From: Aurantimicrobium sp. INA4
GTDB lineage: Bacteria > Actinomycetota > Actinomycetes > Actinomycetales > Microbacteriaceae
Direction: 5' to 3'
Assembly (NCBI RefSeq): GCF_027924525.1
Contig: NZ_AP027040.1
Location: forward strand, 1,426,001 to 1,490,000
DNA: 64,000 bases
Below the pieces are notes generated by a model. That model did not search any database. It was not told the origin of the DNA and worked only from the letters and a program-made list of their open reading frames with translations. This document shows, piece after piece, positions 44,083-52,829 of the stretch. The position numbers and the translations under genes were made by a program. Within the stretch, counting starts at the first letter, position 1. Each line of letters opens with the position of its first letter.

Positions 44083-44931
44083 ATGGGTGTTGAAAACAAC
44101 ACACGCGACATTGAAGAAACTGTCGTCACCGACTTCACAGACCGGATGAGTTACGGCGGCTATCTCGATCTAGAGACTCTGCTTTCTGCGCAAAAGCCGC
44201 TGAGCGATCACCACGATGAGTTGCTGTTTATCATTCAGCACCAAACCACCGAATTGTGGATGAAGTTGATGGTGCATGAACTCATCGGGGCAGCAAACTA
44301 TCTGCGTAGTGACGATTTGGGCCAGGCACTCAAATGCATTGCCCGCCTCAAGCACATCCAAAAGACACTCACTGAACAATGGTCTGTCCTGGCTACGTTG
44401 ACCCCCAGTGAATATGCACAATTTCGTGACCGTTTGGGTAACTCCAGCGGATTCCAATCCCACCAATACCGCGCCATTGAATTCATGCTGGGTAACAAAA
44501 ACGAGAAGATGATCAAAGTCTTTGACGCAGACCCTGAAGCTCAAGCACTTCTCGTAACTGCATTGAATGCTCCCACCATCTATGACGAGTTCCTGCGATA
44601 CCTCTCTCGTCGCGGATATGCCATCCCTGATGACGTACTCAACCGCGACGTCACCAAAGCTTGGGTGTTCTCCGAGGATTTACTGTCAGTGTTTATCACG
44701 ATCTATAACGAGCACGAAGAACACTGGGAAGCCTACGAAACCTGCGAAGAACTTGTGGACTTAGAAGAAAACTTCCAGTTCTGGCGCTTCCGTCACCTGC
44801 GCACGGTGCAGCGCATCATTGGAATGAAGATGGGTACCGGCGGAAGCTCAGGTGCTCCTTTCTTACAAAAAGCTCTCGAACTGACGTTCTTTCCTGAACT
44901 CTTTGCCGTGCGCACTGAGATCGGAAAGTAG
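44083..44931 (+). CDS. kynA: Tryptophan 2,3-dioxygenase
   Basis: A 282-residue haem dioxygenase that opens tryptophan to N-formylkynurenine. Features are MSYGGYLDLETLLSAQKPLS, DHHDELLFIIQHQTTELWMK, the SSGFQSHQYRAIEFMLGNKN segment and FWRFRHLRTVQRIIGMKMGT, with GGSSGAPFLQKAL next. The haem-ligand His lies in FRHLRTVQR. The ATG at 44083 has AAGGAGG 8 nt ahead; a start 27 nt upstream is possible but lacks that site. It is first in a three-gene tryptophan catabolic operon. Confidence 0.97.
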   Translation: MGVENNTRDIEETVVTDFTDRMSYGGYLDLETLLSAQKPLSDHHDELLFIIQHQTTELWMKLMVHELIGAANYLRSDDLGQALKCIARLKHIQKTLTEQWSVLATLTPSEYAQFRDRLGNSSGFQSHQYRAIEFMLGNKNEKMIKVFDADPEAQALLVTALNAPTIYDEFLRYLSRRGYAIPDDVLNRDVTKAWVFSEDLLSVFITIYNEHEEHWEAYETCEELVDLEENFQFWRFRHLRTVQRIIGMKMGTGGSSGAPFLQKALELTFFPELFAVRTEIGK

Positions 44932-44940
44932 CACTCCTTC

Positions 44941-45879
44941 ATGAGCTCTGCTTCACAGAAACCTGGCAACCCCTATGGGGTTGGGGTTTCTGTGCGCCTG
45001 GCATCCGGCGAGCGCGGAACATTGTTTCCCTTATTTGGTGATGCCCACGTTCACTTAGGACTCATCGAGCCTGAACTTCTTCTTCCCGGAGGAATTGGTC
45101 GCGTGCTCGATCTGGGATGGTCAACGCCTGAGCTGCAAATTTGGGCACACACTATCCCTGGACTCGATGTTGACTTCGCTGGAAACTTCCTCGCGGCCGA
45201 GGGCGGTTACCCTTCCGACCGGTCCTGGGCACCTGCAGGAGCAACGGTATTCGTTGAGAACGCCAGAGACGCGGTTGCTGAACAGGTTGCATCTGGCTCG
45301 AGCGCTATCAAGATCACACTTAATACGGATGCTGGCCCTGTTCACACAGATGAGGTTCTCGCTGAACTTGTTGCTGCGGCAGAAGATGCTGGTCTGCCTG
45401 CTGTTATTCATGCTGAGGGACACGGGCAAGCAGAACGCGCACTTCGCGCAGGCAAAGTTGTTCTCGCACACACTCCTTTCTCTGAGGTACTCACCGATGA
45501 TCTGATTGTTCACGCTGCACAGAACAATTTGGGCTGGATGAGCACCCTCGACATTCATGGCTATGGCGACCACACCCCCGCCTTTGATGTGGTATTGGAG
45601 AACCTGCGCAGGTTCGTTGCTGCTGGCGGAACGGTCTTCTATGGCACCGATTTAGGCAATGGGGCGCTGCCGTTAGGCATCAATGCCCGAGAACTCGCTG
45701 CTCTGGAACTCAGTGGAATGAGCCACGAACAGATTGTTCACTCCCTGAGTTCGTGGTGGAGATCAACTCCTGTTTCCCGGTCAAGTTTTATCTCTGAGAT
45801 GTCAGACAACACCTGTGCAGATTTCAGCACCTGGCTGTGTTCTGCGCGTATCGTCGAAAACACTGAAGTGGAGTCATGA
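44941..45879 (+). CDS. Amidohydrolase-superfamily protein, candidate N-formylkynurenine formamidase
   Basis: A 312-residue metal-dependent hydrolase. Ligands that can be seen are FGDAHVHLGL (HxH, residues about 36-38), SSAIKITLNTDAG with a possible carbamylated Lys, VIHAEGHGQAER (His), VLAHTPFSEV (His) and FYGTDLGNGALPLG with the Asp base. Between kynA (9-nt gap) and kynU (4-nt ATGA overlap) it occupies the slot of the formamidase that makes kynurenine. KynB-type cyclases and the alpha/beta-hydrolase formamidase have quite different motifs, neither seen here. The function is inference from operon position; a different amide bond is possible. Confidence 0.72.
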   Translation: MSSASQKPGNPYGVGVSVRLASGERGTLFPLFGDAHVHLGLIEPELLLPGGIGRVLDLGWSTPELQIWAHTIPGLDVDFAGNFLAAEGGYPSDRSWAPAGATVFVENARDAVAEQVASGSSAIKITLNTDAGPVHTDEVLAELVAAAEDAGLPAVIHAEGHGQAERALRAGKVVLAHTPFSEVLTDDLIVHAAQNNLGWMSTLDIHGYGDHTPAFDVVLENLRRFVAAGGTVFYGTDLGNGALPLGINARELAALELSGMSHEQIVHSLSSWWRSTPVSRSSFISEMSDNTCADFSTWLCSARIVENTEVES

Positions 45880-47126
45880 TGACAAGTTTTGAAACACGTG
45901 CTGAAGAGCTCGATGCAGCTGATCCTTTAGCTGCCCACCGCGCGAAGTTCTTTGGCACCGATGAGGCAACACAGTCTTCAACTCCCGGTATGCCTCTGGC
46001 CTACTTCGATGGCAACTCTCTGGGCCGCCCCATGAGCGCCAGCTTTGACCGCATTGAAGCCTTCCTTCGTCATGACTGGGGAACACGCCTTATTCGAAGC
46101 TGGGACGAGCAGTGGTTGAACCTACCACTCGAACTCGGTAACAAGATTGGTGCTGCTGCTCTCGGTGCTGCACCTGGTCAAACCTTTGTAGGTGACTCAA
46201 CGAGTGTGCTTCTCTACAAGATGGCGCGAGCTGCCATTGCCGCACGCCCAGGTCGCATCGAGATCGTGCTCGATACCGATAACTTCCCAACCGATCGCTA
46301 CCTTCTCGAAGGTATCGCTGACGAACTCAACATGACTCTGGTGTGGATTGAGGCTGACACCTCTGCCGGCGTCACGCCTGAACAAGTTGCTGCTGTCGTG
46401 AACTCCAACACCGCTCTGGTGCTTCTCAGCCATGTTGCCTACCGCTCCGGCTTTATGGCGGATGCTCCTGCAATCACAAAGATCACCCACGACGCTGGCG
46501 CATTGATTGTGTGGGACCTGAGCCACTCGGTGGGTTCTGTCGTAGTCGAACTAGATAAGTGGAATGTCGACATCGCCGTGGGCTGTTCGTATAAGTACCT
46601 CTGCGGCGGCCCGGGTGCTCCTGCCTGGGCGTATGTGCGCAAAGACCTACAGACCAAGATTGAACAGCCCATTCAGGGTTGGTGGGGAACCAAGAACATG
46701 TTTCTGATGGGTCCTGGCTATGACCCTGAGAACGACCTGCGCCGCTTCATAACCGGCACCACTCCCGTCGTGGGTATGCAGGCCATGATTGACCCTGTTG
46801 AACTCATCGGAGAAGTCAGCATTGAAGCAATTCGTGCTAAGTCCCTGCTGCTGACACAGTTCGTCATCGACTACACCGACGAAGTGCTAGCGCCAATGGG
46901 GGTGACCGTGGCAACGCCACGCGACCCCGCCCAGCGTGGTGGCCATGTCACGTTGAACCACCCCCACATGCGTGACATAAATGCGTTGCTGTGGAAGGAA
47001 GACATCATTCCCGACTACCGTGATCCGCACGGATTACGCATCGGATTGTCGCCGCTGACAACTTCTTTCCACGAAGTCTTCCTCGGCATGGAGAAGGTCA
47101 AGGAGACACTGCTCTCCCTCCGATAG
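45876..47126 (+). CDS. kynU: Kynureninase
   Basis: A 416-residue PLP enzyme that splits kynurenine to anthranilate and alanine (3-hydroxykynurenine if present). Features are PLAYFDGNSLGRPM, FVGDSTSVLLYKMARAAIAA, VLLSHVAYRSGFMADAPAIT, IVWDLSHSVGSVVVELDKWN, the PLP Lys in VGCSYKYLCGGPGAPAWAYV, and QPIQGWWGTKNMFLMGPGY. The start overlaps the amidohydrolase stop by 4 nt, so translation is coupled. No kynurenine 3-monooxygenase or anthranilate-degrading gene is present here, so anthranilate would feed tryptophan synthesis or leave the cell. Confidence 0.97.
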   Translation: MMTSFETRAEELDAADPLAAHRAKFFGTDEATQSSTPGMPLAYFDGNSLGRPMSASFDRIEAFLRHDWGTRLIRSWDEQWLNLPLELGNKIGAAALGAAPGQTFVGDSTSVLLYKMARAAIAARPGRIEIVLDTDNFPTDRYLLEGIADELNMTLVWIEADTSAGVTPEQVAAVVNSNTALVLLSHVAYRSGFMADAPAITKITHDAGALIVWDLSHSVGSVVVELDKWNVDIAVGCSYKYLCGGPGAPAWAYVRKDLQTKIEQPIQGWWGTKNMFLMGPGYDPENDLRRFITGTTPVVGMQAMIDPVELIGEVSIEAIRAKSLLLTQFVIDYTDEVLAPMGVTVATPRDPAQRGGHVTLNHPHMRDINALLWKEDIIPDYRDPHGLRIGLSPLTTSFHEVFLGMEKVKETLLSLR

Positions 47127-47170
47127 GATTGAGGTAATCCCTTACTCGCGAAATCGCTGGAGTCGCCCCC

Positions 47171-47419
47171 ATGCCCACCATCGTTGTCGAGGTAATGCCC
47201 AAGGCTGAAATTCTTGACCCACAGGGCAAGGCAGTCGCTGGCGCTCTTACCCGCCTAGGTCACAACCAATTCACCGGTGTTCGCATCGGAAAGCGCTTCG
47301 AGCTCACCGTTGACGGTCCCGTCACCGCTGAAACTCTTGAGGCCGTCAAGACCATCGCAGAGGACATCCTCTCGAACTCGGTCATCGAAGATGTCGTCAG
47401 CATCTCCGAGGCCAAGTAA
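47171..47419 (+). CDS. purS: FGAM synthase subunit PurS
   Basis: An 82-residue PurS subunit. It reads IVVEVMPKAEILDPQGKAVA, GALTRLGHNQFTGVRIGKRF, and VKTIAEDILSNSVIEDVVSI. PurS joins PurQ and PurL in the actinobacterial and Bacillus-type three-part FGAM synthase of purine synthesis. Its stop overlaps the purQ start by 1 nt (TAATG). A CTGGAG sequence lies about 9 nt ahead of the ATG. Confidence 0.96.
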   Translation: MPTIVVEVMPKAEILDPQGKAVAGALTRLGHNQFTGVRIGKRFELTVDGPVTAETLEAVKTIAEDILSNSVIEDVVSISEAK

Positions 47420-48120
47420 TGCGCGTCGGAGTTATTACCTTCCCCGGCTCACTCGATGAGCGTGACGCGCAGCGTGCGGTAAAGCTCGCGGGTGGAACAC
47501 CTGTTGCCCTGTGGCACGGAGCGCATGACCTTGAGGGCGTGGAAGCCATCATTCTTCCCGGCGGTTTCAGCTACGGCGACTATCTGCGTGCAGGTTCAAT
47601 TGCCAGTCACGCCCCCATCATGGCTGAAGTCATCGATGCAGCTCACAAGGGTATGCCCGTGCTCGGTATTTGTAACGGATTCCAGATGCTTGCTGAAGCT
47701 CGCTTGGTTCCCGGTGCTCACACCCGCAATGACTGCCAGACTTTCGTTCGCCGCGATCAAAAGCTCATCGTGGAGAACAACAACACAGCGTGGACGAAAG
47801 ACTTCGCCCAGGGTGAAGAAATCATCATTCCGCTGAAGAACGCAGACGGTCGTTTCGTCGCTGACGCTGACACCATCAAGCGCATCGAAGACAACGGTCA
47901 GGTGACCTTCCGCTATGTCGGCGTGAACCCCAACGGTTCCATCGATGACATTGCCGGTGTTTCAAACGAAGCTGGCAACGTGGTTGGTTTGATGCCTCAC
48001 CCCGAGCACGCAGTGGAGCCAGGCTTTGGCCCCGACACCGCGGTAGCAATGCGCTCAGGACTGGATGGGCTCAAATTCTTTACCTCCGTCATCCAAAGCA
48101 CCATCCTGTCCAAGGCATAA
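47419..48120 (+). CDS. purQ: FGAM synthase glutaminase subunit PurQ
   Basis: A 233-residue class I glutamine amidotransferase. VGVITFPGSLDERDAQRAVK at the start, IILPGGFSYGDYLRAGSIAS, the nucleophile elbow PVLGICNGFQMLAEARLVPG (Cys about 90), and the His/Glu pair in MPHPEHAVEPGFG complete the catalytic set. It supplies ammonia to PurL. Coupled to purS upstream. Confidence 0.97.
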   Translation: MRVGVITFPGSLDERDAQRAVKLAGGTPVALWHGAHDLEGVEAIILPGGFSYGDYLRAGSIASHAPIMAEVIDAAHKGMPVLGICNGFQMLAEARLVPGAHTRNDCQTFVRRDQKLIVENNNTAWTKDFAQGEEIIIPLKNADGRFVADADTIKRIEDNGQVTFRYVGVNPNGSIDDIAGVSNEAGNVVGLMPHPEHAVEPGFGPDTAVAMRSGLDGLKFFTSVIQSTILSKA

Positions 48121-48125
48121 GCCTC

Positions 48126-48617
48126 GTGAACGCAGTAAACACAGCACACGCCCCGGGATTTACTCCCCGCAAGCTCTACTTTGTACTTGCCATTGCGGAA
48201 GCATGCACCTGGACACTGTTGATCACTGGCTTGATCTTGCGAGCCACCACCGGCATTGACCAAACCTTATTCACCACCATCGGTGGCCTGCACGGTTTCG
48301 TCTTTATTGCCTATGGCGCAACCTCCATCCTCATCGCCTTCAACCAGCGCTGGGGATTCTGGATGGGTTTGCTTGCCGTGATTACCGCGATCTTGCCCTA
48401 TGCCACTATCCCTTTCGAACTTGTTCAAGCCAAGCGCGGAGCACTCGAAGGGCCCTGGCGCCGTGAGGCAACGGACGATCCTCGTGATGCCCGTCCGTTG
48501 GATCGACTTTTCCGTTGGTTCTTGAACCACCCGATTTTGTTGATACTGGTCATTGTTCTAGCGATTGTCGCCGTCTTCACAACTTTGCTCATCATCGGTC
48601 CTCCCGGGGGACGCTAA
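48126..48617 (+). CDS. DUF3817 membrane protein within the pur operon
   Basis: A 163-residue membrane protein with a GTG start. Its core is ARKL-like [60 protein letters not shown] and the polar [18 protein letters not shown], which matches the DUF3817 family. A further C-terminal helix ([20 protein letters not shown]) ends it. Function unknown. It sits 5 nt after purQ and 49 nt before purL, hence cotranscribed with the FGAM synthase genes. Confidence 0.85.
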   Translation: MNAVNTAHAPGFTPRKLYFVLAIAEACTWTLLITGLILRATTGIDQTLFTTIGGLHGFVFIAYGATSILIAFNQRWGFWMGLLAVITAILPYATIPFELVQAKRGALEGPWRREATDDPRDARPLDRLFRWFLNHPILLILVIVLAIVAVFTTLLIIGPPGGR

Positions 48618-48666
48618 AGATAATGAGCACTCTCACTTTTCCCACCCACATGAAGGGACTTCACGC

Positions 48667-50958
48667 GTGAGCAACCACGTCGCCGACACCGTAGAGAACG
48701 CCATCGCAACACCCGACAAGGTTCAGCCCTACGGCGCCCTTGGTCTCAAGGATGACGAGTACGCCAAGATTCGTGAAATCCTCGGACGCCGTCCCACCTC
48801 TGGTGAGCTGGCGATGTATTCGGTGATGTGGAGTGAACACTGCTCTTACAAATCTTCGAAGATTTACCTTCGCCAGTTTGGCCAGAAGGTCAGCGAGAAG
48901 ATGAAAGAAAAGCTCATGGTCGGCATGGGCGAGAACGCCGGTGTTGTCGATGTCGGAGAGGGCTGGGCTGTCACCTTCAAAGTAGAAAGCCACAACCACC
49001 CCAGCTACATCGAGCCCTTCCAGGGCGCTGCCACAGGTGTGGGTGGAATCGTCCGTGACATCATCTCGATGGGTGCACGTCCCGTGGCAGTGATGGACCA
49101 GTTACGTTTTGGTGCCATTGACCACCCTGACACTCCTCGTGTACTCCACGGTGTTGTCGGAGGTATTAGCTTCTATGGGAACTGCCTTGGTCTTCCCAAC
49201 ATTGGTGGCGAGACCTACTTCGACTCTTGCTACCAGGGCAACCCGCTCGTAAACGCGCTTTCTGTTGGTGTGCTGCGTCACGAAGACCTTCACCTCGCTA
49301 ACGCTTCTGGTGTGGGCAACAAGATTGTTCTCTTCGGTGCACGCACCGGTGGAGACGGTATTGGTGGCGCATCGATTCTTGCCTCTGACTCCTTCGATTC
49401 CACCGGACCAACCAAGCGTCCTGCAGTTCAAGTTGGTGACCCCTTCGCTGAGAAGGTGCTCATCGAGTGCTGTCTTGAGCTATACCGTGAAGGCCTCGTT
49501 GAAGGTATTCAAGACCTCGGTGCTGCTGGTATTTCCTGTGCAACAAGCGAACTTGCTTCTAATGGTGACGGTGGCATGTTTGTTGAACTCGACAATGTTC
49601 TCCTGCGCGACCCCACCCTCACCGCGGAAGAAATCCTCATGTCAGAGAGCCAGGAGCGCATGATGGCTGTGGTCAAGCCTGAGCTGCTGGATCAATTCAT
49701 GGCTGTCGTCAACAAGTGGGATGTGGAAACCAGTGTTCTCGGTGAAGTGACCGACACCGGTCGCCTCGTGATCCACCACGGTGGCGAAGAAATCGTGAAC
49801 GTGGACCCTCGCACCGTCGCTATTGACGGTCCCGTCTATGAACGTCCCGTTACTTACCCCGCATGGATTGATGCACTGCAGGCTGATTCAGCTGACAAGC
49901 TGACTCGTCCCACAACAGGTGCAGAGCTGAAGGACCAGTTCTTGAAGCTTGTTGCCAGCCCCAACCTGGCGGACAAGTCACTCATCACCACCCAATATGA
50001 CTACTTCGTGATGGGTAACACGGCACTGAGCTTCCCTGACGACGCCGGCATGATTCGCGTCGATGAAGAGTCTGGCCTTGGCTTTGCTATCGCCACCGAT
50101 GCCAACGGTCGCTACTGCCAGCTTGACCCCTATAACGGTGCTCGTCTAGCTCTCGCAGAGGCCTACCGCAACGTTGCTGTCTCCGGTGCTGTTCCTGCAG
50201 CTGTCACTGACTGCCTCAACTTTGGCTCTCCCGAGAACCCCGAAGTGATGTGGCAGTTCAAGCAAGCTGTAGCTGGTCTGGCAGATGGGTGTTTGGAGCT
50301 CGAGATCCCTGTCACGGGTGGAAACGTCTCCTTCTATAACCAGACCGGTGATGCCCCCATCCACCCCACTCCAGTTGTGGGAGTGCTGGGTGTCATTGAC
50401 GATGTTGCCCGTCGTATTCCTTCCGCATGGCAGGACGAAGGCAACAACATCTACCTCCTGGGTTACACCCGCACCGAACTTGATGGTTCGGCCTGGGCTG
50501 GCACCATCCACAACCACCTCGGTGGTGTTCCACCTGTTGTTGACCTGGCTCAAGAAAAAGAGTTGGCGGATCTCCTGCAAGGTGCTGCTATCGAGAGCTT
50601 GATTCTTTCTGCCCACGACCTCAGTGATGGTGGTCTGGGGCAGGCATTGGCGGAGTCTGTGATGCGCTTTGGTGTTGGTGCTCGCGTCTGGCTCGATGAA
50701 ATCATCGAGCGTGACGGTGTTGACGCCGCTACTGCGCTGTTCTCTGAATCAACAGGTCGTGTGATTGTTTCTGTTCCTCGCGAAGACGACGTTCGATTCT
50801 TAGGACTGTGTGAAGCACGCAACTACCCTGTTTTGCGTATCGGTGTTACCGACCAAGGTGGGGCAGATGCCAAGCTTGACGTTCAAGGACTGTTCGAAGT
50901 CTCTGTCGAGGAAATTAGACAACGCAGTAACGAGACCCTGCCAAAATACTTTGGCTAA
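48667..50958 (+). CDS. purL: FGAM synthase subunit PurL (small type)
   Basis: A 763-residue large subunit of the three-part FGAM synthase. Features are [100 protein letters not shown], and in the second half [32 protein letters not shown] [17 protein letters not shown], and [20 protein letters not shown]. The GTG at 48667 is chosen because it gives the family N-terminus; the frame is open about 100 nt farther upstream. A GAAGGGA lies just ahead. Confidence 0.97.
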   Translation: MSNHVADTVENAIATPDKVQPYGALGLKDDEYAKIREILGRRPTSGELAMYSVMWSEHCSYKSSKIYLRQFGQKVSEKMKEKLMVGMGENAGVVDVGEGWAVTFKVESHNHPSYIEPFQGAATGVGGIVRDIISMGARPVAVMDQLRFGAIDHPDTPRVLHGVVGGISFYGNCLGLPNIGGETYFDSCYQGNPLVNALSVGVLRHEDLHLANASGVGNKIVLFGARTGGDGIGGASILASDSFDSTGPTKRPAVQVGDPFAEKVLIECCLELYREGLVEGIQDLGAAGISCATSELASNGDGGMFVELDNVLLRDPTLTAEEILMSESQERMMAVVKPELLDQFMAVVNKWDVETSVLGEVTDTGRLVIHHGGEEIVNVDPRTVAIDGPVYERPVTYPAWIDALQADSADKLTRPTTGAELKDQFLKLVASPNLADKSLITTQYDYFVMGNTALSFPDDAGMIRVDEESGLGFAIATDANGRYCQLDPYNGARLALAEAYRNVAVSGAVPAAVTDCLNFGSPENPEVMWQFKQAVAGLADGCLELEIPVTGGNVSFYNQTGDAPIHPTPVVGVLGVIDDVARRIPSAWQDEGNNIYLLGYTRTELDGSAWAGTIHNHLGGVPPVVDLAQEKELADLLQGAAIESLILSAHDLSDGGLGQALAESVMRFGVGARVWLDEIIERDGVDAATALFSESTGRVIVSVPREDDVRFLGLCEARNYPVLRIGVTDQGGADAKLDVQGLFEVSVEEIRQRSNETLPKYFG

Positions 50959-50973
50959 CCATCTGGAGTAATC

Positions 50974-51810
50974 ATGACTGACCACGTAGGCGGCCCCCGC
51001 CTTGTAATGAATGACGGATTGGTCATTCCTCAGATTGGCTATGGCGTTTTCAAAGTCGAAGACGACGTAGCAGAACACTCTGTCGTAGACGCACTTGAGG
51101 CAGGTTACCGACACATCGACACGGCAGCCATCTATCAGAACGAACGCGGAGTTGGTGCTGCGCTGAAGGCCTCAGCTTTGCCACGCGAGGAGATTTTTGT
51201 CACAACCAAACTGTGGAACACAGACCAAGCTCCTGATGCTGCCTGGCCAGCCCTTCACAAAAGCCTTGATCTTATGGGACTCGAATATGTTGATCTGTAT
51301 CTGATCCACTGGCCTTCACCATGGAGGGGCAACTTTCTAGCTGCATGGGAAACCCTCATCGAGATGCGCGAGAAAGGTCTTGTGAAGTCCATCGGTGTAT
51401 CCAACTTTGAAGAGGAACACCTCACTGAGATTATTTCGGCTACGGGAGTAACTCCTGCAGTCAACCAGATTGAACTTCACCCCTATTTGCAGCAGGAGTC
51501 GCTCTCTGAAATTGATGCAAGGCATGGGATTCTGACTGAGGCTTGGTCACCGTTGGGACAGGGGCAAGCACTCGAGGATGCTGTGTTGAGCTCGATTGCC
51601 CTCAAGCACAACGTCAGCACTGCACAAGTGATTATTCGTTGGCACGTTCAGTCCGGACGTATTGTGATTCCGAAATCTGTGACGACGTCACGAATTCAAT
51701 CGAACATTGACGTGTTCGGTTTTGAACTTGATCAGGACGATCTTGCAGCTATCAAGACTCTGAACACAGACAGCCGTATTGGTCCAGACCCCAGGACTGC
51801 TGACTTTTAA
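50974..51810 (+). CDS. Aldo/keto reductase
   Basis: A 278-residue NADPH-dependent (beta/alpha)8 reductase. The catalytic tetrad is present: Asp and Tyr in GYRHIDTAAIYQNERGVGAA, Lys in EIFVTTKLWNTDQA and His in YLIHWPSPWRGNF. VNQIELHPYLQQESL and the cofactor segment RIVIPKSVTTSRIQSNIDVF follow. It is close to the 2,5-didehydrogluconate-reductase-like group of Actinobacteria. Substrate unknown. It begins 15 nt after purL, and a small membrane-protein gene starts directly at its stop. Confidence 0.93.
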   Translation: MTDHVGGPRLVMNDGLVIPQIGYGVFKVEDDVAEHSVVDALEAGYRHIDTAAIYQNERGVGAALKASALPREEIFVTTKLWNTDQAPDAAWPALHKSLDLMGLEYVDLYLIHWPSPWRGNFLAAWETLIEMREKGLVKSIGVSNFEEEHLTEIISATGVTPAVNQIELHPYLQQESLSEIDARHGILTEAWSPLGQGQALEDAVLSSIALKHNVSTAQVIIRWHVQSGRIVIPKSVTTSRIQSNIDVFGFELDQDDLAAIKTLNTDSRIGPDPRTADF

Positions 51811-52038
51811 GTGGTTGGGCAAATTGTGGAGCTTGTATTACCAATACTCATTGCTGCTTTTTGGGGTGCAATTGCGGTAGGAATTTTGATCCGATTTACG
51901 CGAGCAAAGAAGGGTAAACGAATCAGAACTGCCACAGAACCTGTCGTAGCAGCAGCCGAGTCTTACCAGGAGAATCTCATTGGTAAAACAGGCATGCAAA
52001 ATCTCAACGAAGCTTCGGATTTGGATCAATCCAAGTAG
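51811..52038 (+). CDS. Small single-helix membrane protein, unrecognised
   Basis: A 75-residue frame with a GTG start directly after the aldo/keto reductase TAA. It has one hydrophobic helix (LVLPILIAAFWGAIAVGILI, about 8-27), then a basic stretch (RFTRAKKGKRIR) and a polar tail (ESYQENLIGKTGMQNLNEAS). The layout is that of a small N-out membrane protein. I do not recognise the family. Its tight coupling and intact membrane pattern argue for a real gene, but a chance frame is possible. Confidence 0.5.
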   Translation: MVGQIVELVLPILIAAFWGAIAVGILIRFTRAKKGKRIRTATEPVVAAAESYQENLIGKTGMQNLNEASDLDQSK

Positions 52039-52047
52039 TAACTGCTC

Positions 52048-52500
52048 TTACAGAGTTTTGATCGCCAGACTGTTGAGTTCCTGACCAACCTGATATTGCT
52101 CGCCGAGGACTAAACGTCCTTCAGCAGTGAGAGTGGTGCGATATTCATTGCTATCGCCGATGCGTTCAATCTTGACAAAGGGAACAAACGTTTCAGGGGA
52201 GAGGATTCCTCCCTGCGCTATCAAGAGAGTTCCCACACCATTCTGAAGCTCGACGAGAGGGTTCTTGAGCACGATGTTCATCATGCCCCAGTGGCCACTG
52301 AGCTTGGCGGTTCCGAGAAATTGCAGTGTGCCTGTTGCCGTGTCAGCGTCAAAGTTCGACGCAGCACCATCTTCACTAAAAGTGAAAAGATTGCCCTCAA
52401 ACACAGCAGGAGAATCTGCTTCGATGAGGCCATCCTCAATGCCACGCAGATAACCTAACAAAGAATCCTTGATGCCCCACTGGAGCTGGTAGTCAGACAT
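52048..52500 (-). CDS. Stand-alone HtaA-domain protein
   Basis: A 150-residue protein made of one HtaA domain: YQLQWGIKDSLLGYLRGIED at the start, then GNLFTFSEDGAASNFDADTA, TLQFLGTAKLSGHWGMMNIV, LQNGVGTLLIAQG and LTAEGRLVLGEQYQVGQ. HtaA domains bind haem in secreted Corynebacterium proteins, with a conserved Tyr and His. Here there is no signal peptide or cell-wall signal, so it is predicted cytosolic, and its haem role is uncertain. The ATG at 52500 is 2 nt after the chorismate mutase stop, so the two are cotranscribed. Confidence 0.78.
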   Translation of the reverse strand: MSDYQLQWGIKDSLLGYLRGIEDGLIEADSPAVFEGNLFTFSEDGAASNFDADTATGTLQFLGTAKLSGHWGMMNIVLKNPLVELQNGVGTLLIAQGGILSPETFVPFVKIERIGDSNEYRTTLTAEGRLVLGEQYQVGQELNSLAIKTL

Positions 52501-52502
52501 AC

Positions 52503-52805
52503 TTAGCCTCGAGCTTGCACGTGGTGATGAATAACTTCTTCCACAACGAAGTGGAACCACTTTTCTGCAAAGGTGGGATCGAGGTTGGCTTCTTCAGCAA
52601 GTGCGCGCAGTCTGGCAACCTGACGTGCTTCACGCTCGGGGTCCGATGGCGGAAGATTGTTGGCTGCTTTGAGAGTTCCGACCTTCTGAGTGAACTTAAA
52701 GCGTTCAGCGAGCATGTGAATCAGTGCAGCATCAATGTTGTCGATGCTCTCTCGAATACCTGCAAGCTCTGCTGCGACCTCAGGGGTCATGTCGTTCTGC
52801 GCCAT
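52503..52805 (-). CDS. Chorismate mutase (AroQ type)
   Basis: A 100-residue all-helical chorismate mutase that turns chorismate into prephenate for Phe/Tyr synthesis. Features are ELAGIRESIDNIDAALIHML with the conserved Arg and Asp, AERFKFTQKVGTLKAANNLP with the active-site Lys, and DPEREARQVARLRALAEEAN followed by FVVEEVIHHHV. The length matches stand-alone AroQ enzymes. It precedes the HtaA-domain gene by 2 nt. Confidence 0.92.
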   Translation of the reverse strand: MAQNDMTPEVAAELAGIRESIDNIDAALIHMLAERFKFTQKVGTLKAANNLPPSDPEREARQVARLRALAEEANLDPTFAEKWFHFVVEEVIHHHVQARG

Positions 52806-52811
52806 AGATTC

Positions 52812-52817
52812 AGGGTA
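52812..52817 (-). promoter_or_regulatory. Leaderless-type -10 of the chorismate mutase gene
   Basis: TACCCT on the minus strand with exactly 6 nt to the ATG at 52805; no Shine-Dalgarno. Confidence 0.45.
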
Positions 52818-52829
52818 GCGCAGGACTGA

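Noticed and set aside
43952-44104. A 51-residue N-terminal extension of the second GH13 gene
   Set aside because: It would overlap kynA, has no family similarity, and the ATG at 43951 has AAGGAG in the right place.
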